Source of the DNA: Paratinospora sagittata
Taxonomy: Eukaryota; Streptophyta; Magnoliopsida; Ranunculales; Menispermaceae
Length of the DNA stretch: 64,000 nt
NCBI GenBank assembly: GCA_035771175.1
Contig: CM069607.1
Span: 17,244,001-17,308,000, forward strand
Direction: 5' to 3'
Position numbers and translations under genes: made by a program. Below are positions 41,894 to 55,372 of this stretch, in pieces. How positions within the stretch are numbered: position 1 is the stretch's first letter; the number at the start of each line of letters is the position of its first letter. Below the pieces are notes generated by a model. That model was not told where the DNA came from. It worked only from the letters and a program-made list of their open reading frames with translations, and ran no database searches.

Positions 41894-44800
41894 ATCTCCC
41901 CAACTTAAGGTATTTCGTCCTCAAAATTTAGAATCAAGGACTATTCCTCAAGTGATACTCAATCCCAAAAAACTGCTCCCGCATGTTATATTTCCGCTCC
42001 CATGTTTGCTCTTCTTGATACGTGGTATCCTCCCCAACTTAGAGTTGAGTTATATCCATTACATATATGGAATCCGAATGACATTTCCTCAACATCCATA
42101 TATAGAAACTATTCCGAACACTTGTCAACTGTGACAGTAGAGCAAATCGGTAAGTCAATGGACCTATCCTTTCAAGGATCTCTAATGGTCCAACAAATCG
42201 CAGTGCGAGTTTTCCTTTCATCCCAAATCTCATTTGGCCTTTCTGTGGTAAGACCCTTAGCAAAACTGAGTCAGCCACACTAAATTTCAAGGCCTATATA
42301 CCAACCCTGTGTATTTAATAATATTTTGTGGCACCAATAACAATAACTCCATACTTTCAAATCAATAAGGCGGAGATCTATAAGGCTTACTATCAAACCT
42401 TTGAGTGCCATCATTATGCTATTATAATAGTTATTTATACACATACGTTTACACACACATATAATATTCTTTCCAACTTCCCCAAAATTCAAGTATACCA
42501 GACCTGAGCATGCTCATAAGCATCAAAGTCACTCTCTCAGTCCGTTAACCAGTCTGAGAATAAAATATCACACTGAGAAGGAGATGAGTACCAAATCGAG
42601 TCTGCATCATATATCAGATCTCGACACAATCTTCGGATCTTAATCCGACATGACAAATATCTGAGTACTCTCATAAAATCTCCCTATCTCACACATATAC
42701 AATATACTCAATCTATCAATAGAATTCTGGTGTTCATTGGAAGAATACATAGACTTATCAGTCTACTAATGGTTATCCAAATGGTATCATTTCTACCCAT
42801 AACCCACAAGAGACCATTTGAATCCCATCTTCATTTAATACAATCCATATTACCAATTCCATAATCTTTCATACTGATATCATACTCGTCTCATCATAAA
42901 TCTTACTCTCTGAATAGGAATATCAATTAGCTGAACATGCATCCGAGCACAAATATCAACACATGAAGTAATAGAGAGTACACTCATAACTGTAACTCTC
43001 ACTCACAACAATCTCCATTTATGGCTAACTGGTAGATATTACTCCAGTTTCAGCCTGTTTCCTATTCAATGTATCAACAATATATTGGCCTTTGCCAAGA
43101 TAATAATTCAATATAAAATCAAATCCTTCGGGAATTCTTGCCACATTTATTACCTCATATTCAGTTTCTTTCCGTTCGAATAATTACTTCAGATTCTTAA
43201 AATCTGAAGATAATGTGACATTTTTATTATAGAGGCAATACTCTCATTATTTCAAAATAACTACCAACAAATTTCTATTTACTCTCAGGATAGTTATTCT
43301 CGTGCACTACCAAATATCTAAAGACACAAGTAATTAACCTATCCTTTTGTATTAATGCACAACCTAGATCTGGACGTGATATTCATCAATCACAATTACT
43401 TCCAGGTTCTGGAAATAATAATAACATTTAATACTGTGAGAGCTTTCCCATGCACAACGGTCCACACATTATATAGCATTCATCTAGTTTAGTTTCGTGA
43501 GTGGAATAGATAACTTCAAGGATCTTTCCACGCACTTTCTATAACATACAACTAATACCAGAAAACTTATGATTTCCATCATTAAAATCAGTTTTAACAG
43601 TACTATGATCACTTTGACCTGCCCAGCATCCTTAAAGATACTATTTAAACTAGTCACATGATCCAAAAAGTCTCATCTTAAGTATATTCAAAACTCATAT
43701 TCACCGAGCTTGGCACTCAATCGGTGCTCTCTCAGTGACTACAAGGTAATTCCGAGGTGCTATTCATGCTCCTCTCATTTCTTGGGACAATTGCATATAT
43801 CATCATCGAAGACTATGTAATAATCAAGATATGGTTCATATACCCACTACATCAATCCTATAAACGTGATTGACACCTTAATCAAGGTTACCAAAATTTC
43901 ATAATATCCATATCTTGTCTTAAAATAGTTTGCATTACATCCTTTTCTCGAATTCTTAACTGATGGTGCCTAGATCTCAAAATGATCTTAAAGAAAATTT
44001 GGCTCCATTTAGTTAATCGAATTCGACCATCTATCCATAGTAAAGGATATTCATTCTTTATTGTTACCTTGCTCAGTTAACAGTAATTCATACTTAAACA
44101 TATTTCACTATACCTTCTTTCCATCTTATCACAAATGCTCTCCAAGGTGGCATGTCAAGAATAATAAATCTTTTTTTTAACACATTTACCTATACCTTAA
44201 ATTCTCACAATTCCTCAGGTACTCTTTATATGAAGGAATGGATATGCATGTTATACTAGCATCAGTTTTATATGCTATCAATCTCATGTCTAGGTGGCAA
44301 TTTTAATAATTCAGCAGAGAATACTCCAATATACCAGCTCACCACAGGAATTTTAATCAACTGCATGCCTTATTACGTTACTCTAAATGGCTTTGTACTA
44401 GCCATATTCTCCATGTCCTCGTCAATAACTAGCTTATCTTAGATAGAAGATTTTGAGGGTATAAATTTCTCAAGATTCAAAATGAGAGTTTTCCACTTAT
44501 TCAGAATATTACTTCTTTTCGGAGAGACGCTCCATCTGGCATGAGAGGTGACCAGCCAATCATACCCAACAAAGCATCCAATTCCAAAAATTTCATATTC
44601 TAAAGTCCATACTTACTTGATGACCCTCATATTTATTACACATAATATTTGCTGACCATATCAAGGTAGATTCTTTCTCCTGTAGGCATACTCACAATCA
44701 ATGATATACTATTATAACATAAGATAATACAATATGTCTACCATATCACCAGAGATAAAGGACCAGGTAGATCCAACAATACATCAAAATATACACAATA

Positions 44801-46280
44801 ACAAAATGTTGATCATACCTGTTATCAATGTCTTACTACTCTCTGGATCTGGTCTTTCATTTACTTTAATTTATTCTCTAAAATCTGGTGGAGTCACATT
44901 GATAAAACATATTGGGGCATTCCATATCGACTAACTAGAGATTAACACATTTCGTGACTTTTTTTTTTTAGATTGATAATAGACAATTATTGGTCGAGAT
45001 ACAATGTACGCAGTCTGTGACTCCTGCTCAGGCAACGAAAACCACTTATGGTTTTCATAATTCTTTAACATCACTTCCTTTTTTCCATTATTATTGGGTT
45101 AGGTACTAACAAAATTAGAGTCACTAATACTGCCAAAATCTCAACCTTACTCAATGTTTCGCTTATCTTGAATTTCATATTATTGCCCCAACATTTCCTT
45201 ACATTACTTATTTCTCTTTTTACCTAACATTGGTGTTGATGACTCGGCTTCTAACGACTGTGCAAGCTATCTCACTTTGTTGAGGTTAACAATTTCACTC
45301 CAGCTTTGGCTGACCCAAAATTTATAGTCTGCTCACAACCTGCACATATATTTATAACCCAACAATTATCAAACCTGCCGTATAGGATCCTAAAATTTAT
45401 TCTAGATCCTTATCATTCTCAGAGTATCCATAGTGATCATTCCAAAAATAAACTATACCAATCTATTTAATTCATATTTGTATTATGGTTAGGCATGTCA
45501 CTACATTTTAACAAGATAAACTTTTTCATGCCTTGAATCAATTTCAGCATGATTATAGAAGCCCTCATAAACTAGCTTCATTAATTAATCTCATGCTTTA
45601 CTCATCTCAGAGTCCTTAACCCAATTTTCTATTATCTCTAATCATCAGTTAGCTTAAACTTAGCTAACTTCCTTTATCATTTTTAGAGACTTAATCATTC
45701 TCTAAGATGGTCTCCACTCAGAGTCACAAATTCTGTACTACGTCTACTATCAGACTGCCAGTTAAGATAGGAGAGTCTCTTCTCTTGAAAGTTTCCATAA
45801 CTTTCACATATCTTTTCATTCCATCTGGCTTGTCATTGAGACCTTCTATTTATTTTATTTTTACTTCAGTCTTAACTAAATATGTTTTTACAGAAGTACT
45901 CACACCATTTGCACCCACATCTGGAGCTATCAATGGTTCAAGCCTCTGTCTTTCTCACATTGCAACTTTGCCACAAGCTCATAAGTTGTGCATTTCGTTG
46001 TTGTTGGGTAGTTACTCGCCATATATAAATTATATAATTTATTATCAATGGATTACATCCAGTTCTTTTTCTTCCAACCTTCTGATCCTTTCATGATCAG
46101 CAATTTTCATTATTAATCTTGACTAGTCTTTTCCAAATCTGGAATTCACCGACACAGGGATTCTCAGTCAAGATAACATATTGGATTAGGCTCAACATAA
46201 TAGGACTACCCATATATATACCCATAAAATCAATCATAATATCATAAAGCTTTTATCTTTTTTAAGTATTTTAAACCTAA
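41894..46280 (-). pseudogene. Decayed Gypsy gag-pol interior
   Basis: Minus-strand relics in the expected order. A broken CCHC knuckle near 45020-45060 (CFRC start and HRLR are visible across frames). A protease-RT junction near 44530-44610 (GYDWLVTSHA after a FVxGYDW-like stretch). An integrase C-terminus at 42039-42290 with LRVLPQKGQMRFGMKGKLAL, RFVGPLEILERIGPLTYRFA and SFYIWMLRKC. The last motif set is the GPY/F module of chromovirus integrases. About 2.2 kb separates the protease trace from the integrase end, too little for intact RT, RNase H and integrase, so there are internal deletions. No convincing RT catalytic motif was found. Confidence 0.75.
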
Positions 46281-46293
46281 GCTCTGATACCAA
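46281..46293 (-). promoter_or_regulatory. Primer-binding site, minus strand
   Basis: The reverse complement reads TTGGTATCAGAGC, three bases after the LTR terminus GTGACA on the minus strand. It fixes the element's orientation. Confidence 0.9.
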
Positions 46294-46296
46294 TAT

Positions 46297-46675
46297 TGTC
46301 ACGACGCCCCTGACGTAGGCTGACGTCATGACCAGCACAATGTATTATACACTATACATACCCATATGCAATATACAATACACTGTCAGCCTCAACGGAC
46401 ATTCACAATAATTCCCAAAATTTATAAAAATTTTGACGGCACCTCCCCATAAAATGGACAATTCACATTTTTTTCCTGATATACCACAAATCAAATCAAA
46501 TATATATATATGTATATATAGATAATCCTCATTCCATTCATTCCACACATCTAGCCATTCTCATTTCATTCATTTATCAAATCATATCATCATTAGCATT
46601 TCATAATCCAATATATTTAACTATCTTGTATATGCCCACACATCCCATCTAGATGATAATACATATATTTAATGT

Positions 46676-46721
<46 letters not shown>

Positions 46722-48920
46722 ACTAACACAAGTATAATTCATTACTCCAATGCATACATACATCAATAAAGTAAAGATAAGAGTCACGAGTCGATCACTC
46801 TCTAACTTTCTTTTTCTCCTTTTAACTCTGTACCTGAAATATTAAAGGGATGGAGTGAGCAATCAACAGTTCAGTGAATATATTTCTTGATATGGAAATT
46901 ATATGCATTTAGAAAAATATAGCATTTAAAATCATTTCAAACAAGTATTAAACACATGCATCAATCAACGAATATATCATACATGGCAACAACATAGATT
47001 TAATGAGTTTTCAAGAAAATAATGCATTTTTTTTCCACGAAATCCACAATCTCCCTCCTTTAAGGCAAGAGAGCGGGTCTAACCCTTGTATGGCCGTTAC
47101 AAGGTAGCCACAGCCTCTCATTACCAAATTCACAGTCATTTCAAGGATCTTCAATCCTTGTTAAGACAGGCCTACTAACAATGAAGTTACACATAACACT
47201 CATCCGGGTCTAATACTTAACGAAATGACACCAACTTGCATTTGCAACTCTCACATGCTCCAATGCTAAAAAGAAATCATTTATGAATGCAAATTAAAAC
47301 ACAATGGAACATTATATGCATAGCATATTTACATTCAAACATTTCATATATTTAAAATTCCATTCAAGAACCAAAATCAAGAAAATATACTCACAGTACA
47401 GGATTTTTCAACTTAATTACAATCACGCCGCTTTCGAGTCCAACTCCAATTTAAATCCAACTAATTCAACCTGTCACAACCACTCCATAATTCAATTTCA
47501 TTTATTCATATCTATTTACATATTCAATTTCTCAACTCACTTCAAATCACTAATAACCAAAATCAACCTGAAAAATATTATACACATTCTGTGACTTTAA
47601 ATTCCAACTCAATTTAGGACTCATAAGCAGTTGAAGAAACTACTATCTCGTTTCTGTGGTCAATCTAGATATTTTCACAAGAAAGAGCAGTGAAAATAGA
47701 TTTCCAATTCATATTTTTACTATTTCTCAGTTTTATTTTTCTCATGGAACATATATCAATTTTATTAAAAATATAGAACATTCCTAAAATTATTCTGTCC
47801 ACATCGACACGTGTAAAATCTGTCATACTACCATTCTACTACCTTCAACAGGTATTTTACTAAGGTTTTACACGTTCGCAGAGGCATTCAAAGTCAATTT
47901 TATTCACAAAAATCATATATTTAGCTACTAAAAATATCAAAGCATATCCAAAAATCATGATCTTAAAATCGAAACGTCCGGAATTCAGTTCTCTACAATT
48001 CGATGATCTCAAATCGGAGTTTCATTGGATTCCAATTCCATTTTATTCACTGGATATGATCATAATACTATTTATGTCACTATTATTGGAAACATGGAAA
48101 TTTTTACTAAAATTGTCAAACGGTCTCCAAAAATCATGACATTAGCATCGATGGACTCGCAACATTGCATTCTACCATTCTATAGCCTTAAACTGGAGTT
48201 TCATCAGGTTTTTATATGATTCGAAAGGTTTTCAATATAACTCTAACTTCCAACAAACTTCCAACAGCCATAAAAATTCTAAATGAACAAATAAATGAAA
48301 TCGAGCCACATATTCGGGGCTCCTACAGTCTAGGGAGTGTTTTTCCACCTTTCGAACAAATTTTCATTCAAGTTAGGTAAAAACCCCAATTTTGAAAATA
48401 CTGTAAAACAGCTCCCATAGCTAAAATTACTCCGCTAGAATCGTCATACACTAGTTAAAGATCAATTTTACCGCGAATCCCGCGTTTCTCCCTTCGTTCT
48501 TCTTTCTTTCTTCGTTCTTTCTGTTTCTCTCTCTCTCTTTCTTTTCGTTCGTTCTTCTGCAACATCATTTAAAAATTTGTAATTTGTAATTTTTTTTTTA
48601 TCAATCAAAATCGTTGGCTTTTAAAAGAGAAGTGGATGAGCATGGTTTAATATGATCCCATGCTCCTAGGCTCCCCTTAATAACCAACTCCTCCATCAAA
48701 TTTCATTGAATTCAACTCATCTCATTTATATAATTCATTTAATAATTCAATTTCAATCTACACCATTTTCTTGCTTTAATTTATACCTCAATTCACTTAT
48801 TTCACATGTATTCATATACACACATACAGTTGACCTCCTACGTATAAAATATATGTATTATACATCTCAAGATACGTGTAATTTAACGTATGTAGTTAAT
48901 TAAAACTGCGGGGTGTTACA
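46297..48920 (-). repeat. 5' LTR of the minus-strand Gypsy element
   Basis: 2,624 bp. The plus strand runs from TGTCACGACGCC to GGGGTGTTACA, with TG...CA ends. It contains an (AT)n run at 46681-46718. Short open frames repeated in both LTRs are not genes. Confidence 0.9.
46681..46718 (+). repeat. (AT)n microsatellite
   Basis: About 19 AT dinucleotides within the LTR; no counterpart survives in the truncated partner LTR. Confidence 0.95.
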
Positions 48921-48927
48921 CTCTATC

Positions 48928-51241
48928 TGTGACGTGATGACCGGCACGGAACCCCCAGGTATATCCCCCATCGATACACCCGGCATCCCGTCAGCCTAAT
49001 ATAACACAAATTCCAATAAAACACAATCCTATAAATGCATTCATATAAACAAAATCATTAACAATAAATAAAAATATATACATCTCCAAAAATACCAAGT
49101 ATTAAATTCCATAAGTCCTCAATTACTGCAAAACCATGTACATCTCATCTATGTGTTAAATATACATATACGAGGTGTTATCATGTACATAATATCAAAA
49201 TTCAAAAATGTACAACACCTACATCAACAAAATACCAAGGGAGTGCTCCACAGTCAAGCCTTCCTTTTCCCTTTCCTATCTGAACCTGAAATGATAAGGA
49301 TGATGAGTGAGCTACAACAAGCTCAGTGAATGCCTTCTACAAGTGGTAATATACATGCCTTTATATAAAACATGGAAAGAACATAAAAGCATTTGAAATA
49401 ACATGGGGATGCAACAAGATTACATACATGCCAATATAACGCATCATGTCATAACCAAGATAATGCATATTATTTTCTAAATATGGCAATACGGTCCTAA
49501 CACCTCCTGAGCAAGGGCGATCAAAGGCCTGGTGCGCGACACACAGCCCCCGATCCGACCAAATAATACTCGTATTCTAGTAGGATTTCTAGGGTTGTGC
49601 AGCCCGTAGGATCAGCCTAAGCTATCCTACCTATACACAAGTCATAAAACCCTCTGCCAGGTCCACAACTTGGGATCACCTCTAAACTTACGAGACTTCT
49701 CAAGGAAAATCACAACTAGGAGACCCAACCAAATTGCTAACCCTATAGACTATGCTCAAATTCATTTCATGGAACATTAAAACATGGATAACACTTAAAT
49801 ATATCAATTCAAATTAATTTATATAATACAATGTCACATATAGAAACCAAATGTAGAGGGACACTCACAACTCGATTGGCTAGACTTAGCCAATCCAATT
49901 TTCAACCACAAAGAAGCACTAGAATGCCACAATCACCCCAATGCACCTCAATCCCCAATTGGCCTAATTGGGTTACTTAGATCATTTACAAATCCCTGCA
50001 AATGACATGGTTTGCACAATAAGGAAAATCAGTCAAAAGTATGCCAACCAACCATGTTTAAACCCAAATCAAAAGCCAATTAAGATTCTAAAATAGTCAA
50101 ATTCATGAGCCAATTCCATATGGCTCAATTCAACCATTTAATATTAAATCAACCCACATTTAACCCAATTGAATGCAATAGGTTGATCCAACCACTATAC
50201 TACAATGAATTCAATCATAAATATGGTTAATTAGACTAATTTCATGTCAATTTCATCAATTAGGTCAAAATCCCCAAATTCGGGTAAATCCCCAAATTCA
50301 TTGCAATTTTCCCAAATCACATGGCCTAGGCCAAAATTGCACTACACCTAGGGTTTCCAATGGGTATTTTTACTAAATTCCACCATCAACTAACTAGAAT
50401 TAGTCATTTATTCAACATAGTTGACATGCAAGTCCAAAGGGGTCCAAAGGAAAACCCAAAGTTCATTTTCTAGGGTTTAGGGCCTTTACACATAACCCCT
50501 CTAATTTCTTGCTAGAAATTGGGAAAAATGGTTTCATTGGGTTCCAAATCACCTTAGGAACCCAAATCCCTAGCTTACAACTCGTCCCTAAGAGTTTCAC
50601 ACGAAACCCTAACTCCATGCCCCACTAAAAAAGTGGTGAAATGCTTGAGAAATGCTCATGGAGTGTAGATCTAGGTCATAGGGGGTTGTTTCTATCATAA
50701 ACAAGCTCAAAAGAGTAAAAATCAGTCAACCCTAGGTTAGGGAACACCCAAAACCGTGACCCATGGAGAAAACTACACCATTAGAAAGCTTACACTCACC
50801 TTCAATGTTGATTTCATGGAAGAAAATGGAGAAAAACACTTACCTTAGGGTGTAGATGGGGAAGATTTCCCTTGGAAACCAAAGTTTTCCTCCCTTCTTC
50901 CTTCTCCAATTCGTCCTTAGCTCATATGGGAAAAGTAGCAACCTTTCCCCCCTTTCAAAACACTGAAAATGGCCATTTTTCAGCCAAAACAGTGCCCAGA
51001 AAATGGATCAGCTTGCTCATCCCGCCTAGGAACGCACTTAAACTTCATTTCGCCACTACGCTGTCAATACTCATTGGAATTTCGAGTATGACCAATTTTT
51101 TTCTATGAAAAAATGCATTCCGGGCTCATTCCAAATATCCCCAGGTCCATTTGACGCACCAATAATTAATTATTATATAATCAACACATAAACACAACAT
51201 ATTCCAATATAATTGTCATATTTACCATGTGTTGTAGTACA
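48928..51241 (-). mobile_element. LTR-like block, probably Gypsy, minus orientation
   Basis: The block starts TGTGACGTGATGACCGGC and ends GTTGTAGTACA on the plus strand. It contains a segment, GAGTGAGCTACAACAAGCTC then AGTGAATG, that parallels the neighbouring minus-strand LTR (GAGTGAGCAATCAACAGTTC then AGTGAATA). About 2.3 kb, no coding. Borders rest on the TG...CA pattern only; no target duplication was found, so the ends may be off by some bases. Confidence 0.5.
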
Positions 51242-52983
51242 ACCTTCCCATATATCAAAAGGTGCATTAAACGAGGACATTTAATGTGGTCTTTTCAACA
51301 AGTCGCAAGACAAGATGGTGACCTGTTCAACAAGTTACTTATGTGAAGCTTCTCCAACAAGCCACTCACAAGCCCATGGAGCGAGCTCCATGGTTCCAAA
51401 ACTTTACTCGCACTCTAAATGACATAAAAACATGTCAAGACACTCGAACCTACGCACGTCGAGCATCAAGTATGCATATGCATTCGTATACATATACGGG
51501 TACTCTACTGGTCAAAATGGTGTCATCCTAAGGTATGGACGTTACACACCCTCAAAGGGGAGCCCTTATGGGGGTTCCCCCATATTTGGGACCCCTATAA
51601 AAATGGGTTCCCTCCCTCATTCTTCCCACCACTCCTTCTCCTTCCCTCTCTTGCTCTCCCCCTCACTCGGAGATTTTCTCTCTCCTCTTGAGATTCTCTC
51701 TTCCTTTGAGGCTCTCTTACAAACCCTCTATCCTTGCGGTGCAGAGCTGCTGTCTTTGGAAGAAGTCACCAACCTTAGAAAGCGTGCAAGATTGAAGGTG
51801 AGAAGCGAAACTTAGGTTTGTGAGTATTATTTCTTTTTATAAAGTTTTCATACATGTATCATGTTATTTGATATGCATGCATAATCTCAATTCATACATA
51901 TATCATGTTATTTGATATACATAAATTATTTCAATTATATTATCAATGTTGAGATCATGCCATATTGTACCTTGACATTTGGACTGTGTATCGTCATACT
52001 GCTAGATTGGAAATTGATTCTATTAGCCAGACTTAGTCTTTTTCCTAATACCATTGAATTGTGAACGGGAGGCAGACGTGCTTCTCTAGAAGACTTGGTG
52101 TTTAAACGTGTCCATTGTGACCCACCTCTCAGTTTGGGGACCGGTCCTGTTAATTTTATCAAAAGCTAGCCTAAAAGATATAAAGTCCACATGCCTGTCC
52201 TTTGGACTCAAGAACTGTCGCACATGTGCAGTAGACGTGATGAAGGAATACAATGGTCAAGAATAGAGACTACCCTGATATATGTACATGTCTACATGCA
52301 CATGCATAGCATATCGGTAGTCACGTAAACACCTATGGACGTGAGAAGTGCTGGCCCAATTAATTATTGGCATAGAATGCCTTGACTTAGTTAACCTCAT
52401 GCGGCATATGTCCACTAGAAGGACATGTACGAACTGGGTTACATATATTCCCTGGCAAGGGACATACAATGAGAATCTGAGTTGAACACCAGCAGAGGGA
52501 CATTGTACGTGAGCCCAGGATAGCATCAGGCCATAAACTTCCTCGTGATGGGGTTTTACGTGTCTACCCATTCATGAATTTATCTGATTGATGATGATTA
52601 TATTGTTTATCTTATGATTATGATTATGATGAACTCATTATAAATTGACATAATCCACGGAATATCTACCTTTCCCACTGAGCGATGGCTCATTCCGTTG
52701 TTACCATTTACAGGAGCTTGAGGCAGTCTGGATGAGGATTGCATGGGCTCTAGTTTTGTGTATACCTTAACTAATTATTGTATTAGTTATAATGATTTGG
52801 GAGTGTATTCCAGTAAGCGGCAGTCTTCATAATGCCCGCTTTTGTACTCAATTTCTATATAATAAATGAAAAGAAATTTTTTGATACATTGTGTTCCTGA
52901 GCATTCTGTATTCTATTGTAACTGCTTGCATTTCGTCTACGTGAGTTTCGTCGTTCTAAACGGGACCTCGGCGGGTTGTGACA
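51242..52983 (+). repeat. 5' LTR of the large Gypsy element
   Basis: It ends GGGTTGTGACA at 52983. The TATA box TATAAAAAT is at 51596-51604, followed by a CT-rich leader. The stretch 51420-51546 matches the last 110 bp of the 3' LTR remnant (both have ACGGGTACTCTAC). The left border is unclear; a TGTAATACC start like that at 60780 is not found, so the true start may be displaced or deleted. Confidence 0.7.
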
Positions 52984-52990
52984 GTAAAAA

Positions 52991-53003
52991 TGGTATTAGA
53001 GAT
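52991..53003 (+). promoter_or_regulatory. Degenerate primer-binding site
   Basis: TGGTATTAGAGAT lies eight bases after the LTR end and differs from the tRNA-iMet site by two or three bases, consistent with age. Confidence 0.6.
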
Positions 53004-53211
53004 GCACAGTTAACGGCCCGTCCAGACCTAGTGTGCCTTAAAGTCACCCAGCGGGTCACATAAGCTTTAAGAAATGTAAACATTAACTCAAAGGTAGATT
53101 AAATGGTGGAAAATAAGAAATTTAGGAAATCATCAAATACTCCGATTGTACTTACTCAGCTTCTTGTTTTGCCAGTTCAAAATAAATAAATAAATAAATT
53201 TTACAAAGAAC

Positions 53212-54116
53212 ATGTCGTCAAGCGAAGATATTCCCTCTAACAATGTCACACAAGTCGGGAAGCCCCAGAAGGTTATTACAATGAGAACAATAGACACGGA
53301 GGACCCATTCCTGGATTACATGTGCCAGAAGCTCCATGATAGCGGATGGTTCGGCATAGTGATCATAAAATGCCCCATCAATTGTAAGGTAGTCAAGAAA
53401 TTTTATGACAATATGGATATGTAGGACCGCACCCAGGAGGAATAGACCCCACCCTTCATACCACCATCTGCGGACAAACGATCCTGGTGCACGCCGACCT
53501 GATATCCCAAGTAATGAACACTTCCGTGAGAACAAGATGCATCGACCCACACGACCCCAGAGTTGTGGAAGAAATCGCAGGGACACCCAGGGATTTGTTC
53601 AGAGCCCTTGCGTATCAACAAAACCATGGCTTGAATAAGAAGTATGCACGTATGCCAAACAAGAACTTGTGGAAAGAGCTCGCTGGCTTGGGTAAGATTG
53701 TTAACTACAACATCTTACCTGAAAAAGTAAGTAAAGACTATATGAAATGGGCCCAGCTCTTAATCCTCTATTGTTTAGACGAGGGAATCAACGTTTCCCT
53801 CCCATATATCATCCGGATGCAAATGTGTAAGATCATGCAAGGTGCCACGGGACACTACGGGTATCGTGCCCTCATTATGATGTTGCTACGAAAGGAGGGC
53901 ATCGACTCTGTTGATGAGCACTCTATACCGCTTATGCTACCCGTAGGAGTTGCATCTTACTCCAGAACGTTTAGGGATGGTGTGACGGATGATGAAATAA
54001 AAGGAACATCTTCCTCTATGGGAGACAATGAATCAAGTATAAGGAGGCCTGGACTTAGACCTCAACCAAATCACCAAGGTAAGAAGACCAAGTGGGGTTC
54101 CTCAACAGCAACCTGA
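53212..54116 (+). pseudogene. Pre-gag ORF resembling the putative plant transposon protein domain
   Basis: It opens at ATG 53212 (MSSSEDIPSNN), with FLDYMCQKLHDSGWF and KKFYDNMDM before two TAG codons and a frame change near 53470. It continues as QTILVHADLISQVMNT, LGKIVNYNILPEKVSKDYMK, WAQLLILYCLDEGINVSLPY and IIRMQMCKIM. A Trp-rich N-terminal part with an FY(x)NM motif, then an amphipathic 'VxLPYIIxxxM' part, is typical of the plant-specific domain often annotated as 'putative plant transposon protein' (PF20167, assignment from memory of the pattern). Function in the element is unknown. It lies between primer-binding site and gag, an unusual place for a Gypsy gene. A host-derived captured sequence cannot be excluded. 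Confidence 0.6.
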
Positions 54117-54129
54117 GGCCTCACGAAGA

Positions 54130-54709
54130 AGTAGTGGAACTCCGAAGCGAGAAATGAATTGGGTGGGTGAATACGAGAAGCATGAGGAGTAGCCAAGCAC
54201 CAATGACATGATAGATATCCTTTTTCGAGACAATTCCCACCCCCTCAAACCAGCTCAAGAGGTCCCTCATCAACCAAATCCAGAGAATCTCCCATGGATG
54301 AGCCCTTTGGCTCAACAAAACTATTACTCTCCGATGATGGGCCAGCCCTACCCCGGCATGCCCATTTCCAGTGAGTCAACCAGCTTAGAACTACCCGCCA
54401 CAAATGGGCCAAGCATCAACTCACCAACAAGTCCCTAAGTTCCCTCCTATCAGTCTTCTGTCAATGGGTAACATGGCATATCAACTCGTAAAATAATTTG
54501 AGGCCATTATGATGGAAAATGTCGCATTCATGAACTCATCAATGCAGGCATATCAGGAGAAGGTCAACAAACAACTTTGCAATATGAACCAAATATTGCA
54601 GGACTTCGTATATGAGCATAGTGCTTCGCGTCGCTCAAATCGGTCTGTAAATAGTCGTAGGAGTCGGAGAAGGGGGATTCAAGATCAGGTTGGGGTACTG
54701 GCAATATAA
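54130..54709 (+). pseudogene. C-terminal tail of the pre-gag ORF
   Basis: Broken frames read a Pro-rich stretch (PAQEVPHQPNPENLPWMSP, MMGQPYPGMP) and then MMENVAFMNSSMQAYQEKVN with NMNQILQDF and a basic SRRSNRSVNSRRSRRR end (54509-54709). Low-complexity Pro-rich and coiled tails commonly follow the domain in the preceding entry. Several frame changes occur. Confidence 0.5.
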
Positions 54710-55372
54710 ATTAACCCCAAAATAATAAAATTGTTTGTGACTATGTTTGGTGAGCAAACTTGCAGCTTTAATTTTCTCTTGTACTGAACTTTGGAGTGAA
54801 ATGGGATGCAACAAATTGGATGATACTAAACAAAATTGGGAAGCAAGTAAACCCACGGCCTTGTGTGGAAAATCATTTGGGGAGGTTGAATCATCAATAC
54901 TATCACCAAGTTCACTCGAAATGGGACGAATAAACTTGGAGGATATCATTGGTGAACTTCTTCCCAAAGATGTTTGCAGAGACTGCACTCATTTGACTTG
55001 ACTTGGTTACGTTTAGACTATGGCACTTACCGAGGATAGTCTCAAAGATTCTATGACTCGTATGAGTTTTCAAAAGAAGTAAGTATATTCAAAGAAATCA
55101 AAACAAAATATTTGAAAAAGGTTTGAAGACTATACTTACATTGTATGAACTATTTCAATTTTGATTTGTACCTTGGCCGGAATGCGATGTTCATATGAAT
55201 TCTTTGACTCCTCATACCTTACACTATACCTAGAAAACTATGTGGATCAAAAATTGTTGAACTCTTGAATCTATGAACTATTAAGAATATCACCTTGCTA
55301 TATTATTCTTGGCTTTATTTCATGGAAGCCTTTTAAAGAAAAGTTTTATTTTCACCTTGCCCGTGGGGAAAA
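54710..55372. other. Non-coding interval before gag
   Basis: AT-rich with no protein similarity recognised. It separates the pre-gag ORF from gag and may hold splice sites or a leader. Confidence 0.4.

Larger units (their letters stand above)
39803..48920 (-). mobile_element. Minus-strand Ty3/Gypsy (Tekay-like) element, heavily decayed
   Basis: Read on the minus strand: 5' LTR (48920 down to 46297, TGTAACACCCCG to CGTCGTGACA), primer-binding site (46293 to 46281), a 4.4-kb interior with relics of gag, protease and integrase C-terminus in order, a purine tract GTTGGGGAGAT, and the 3' LTR (41893 down to 39803). The 3' LTR has lost its last 500 or so bp. The two LTRs remain alike over 2.1 kb (roughly mid-90s percent by eye), yet the interior has no long open frame. 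Confidence 0.88.

Noticed and set aside
48928..51241. Complete solo LTR with defined target duplication
   Set aside because: TG...CA-like ends are visible but the flanking five bases do not match, so only an LTR-like block is claimed.
51343..51815. Overlapping open frames near an LTR TATA box
   Set aside because: They lie in the 5' LTR of the large Gypsy element and lack similarity to any domain I recognise.
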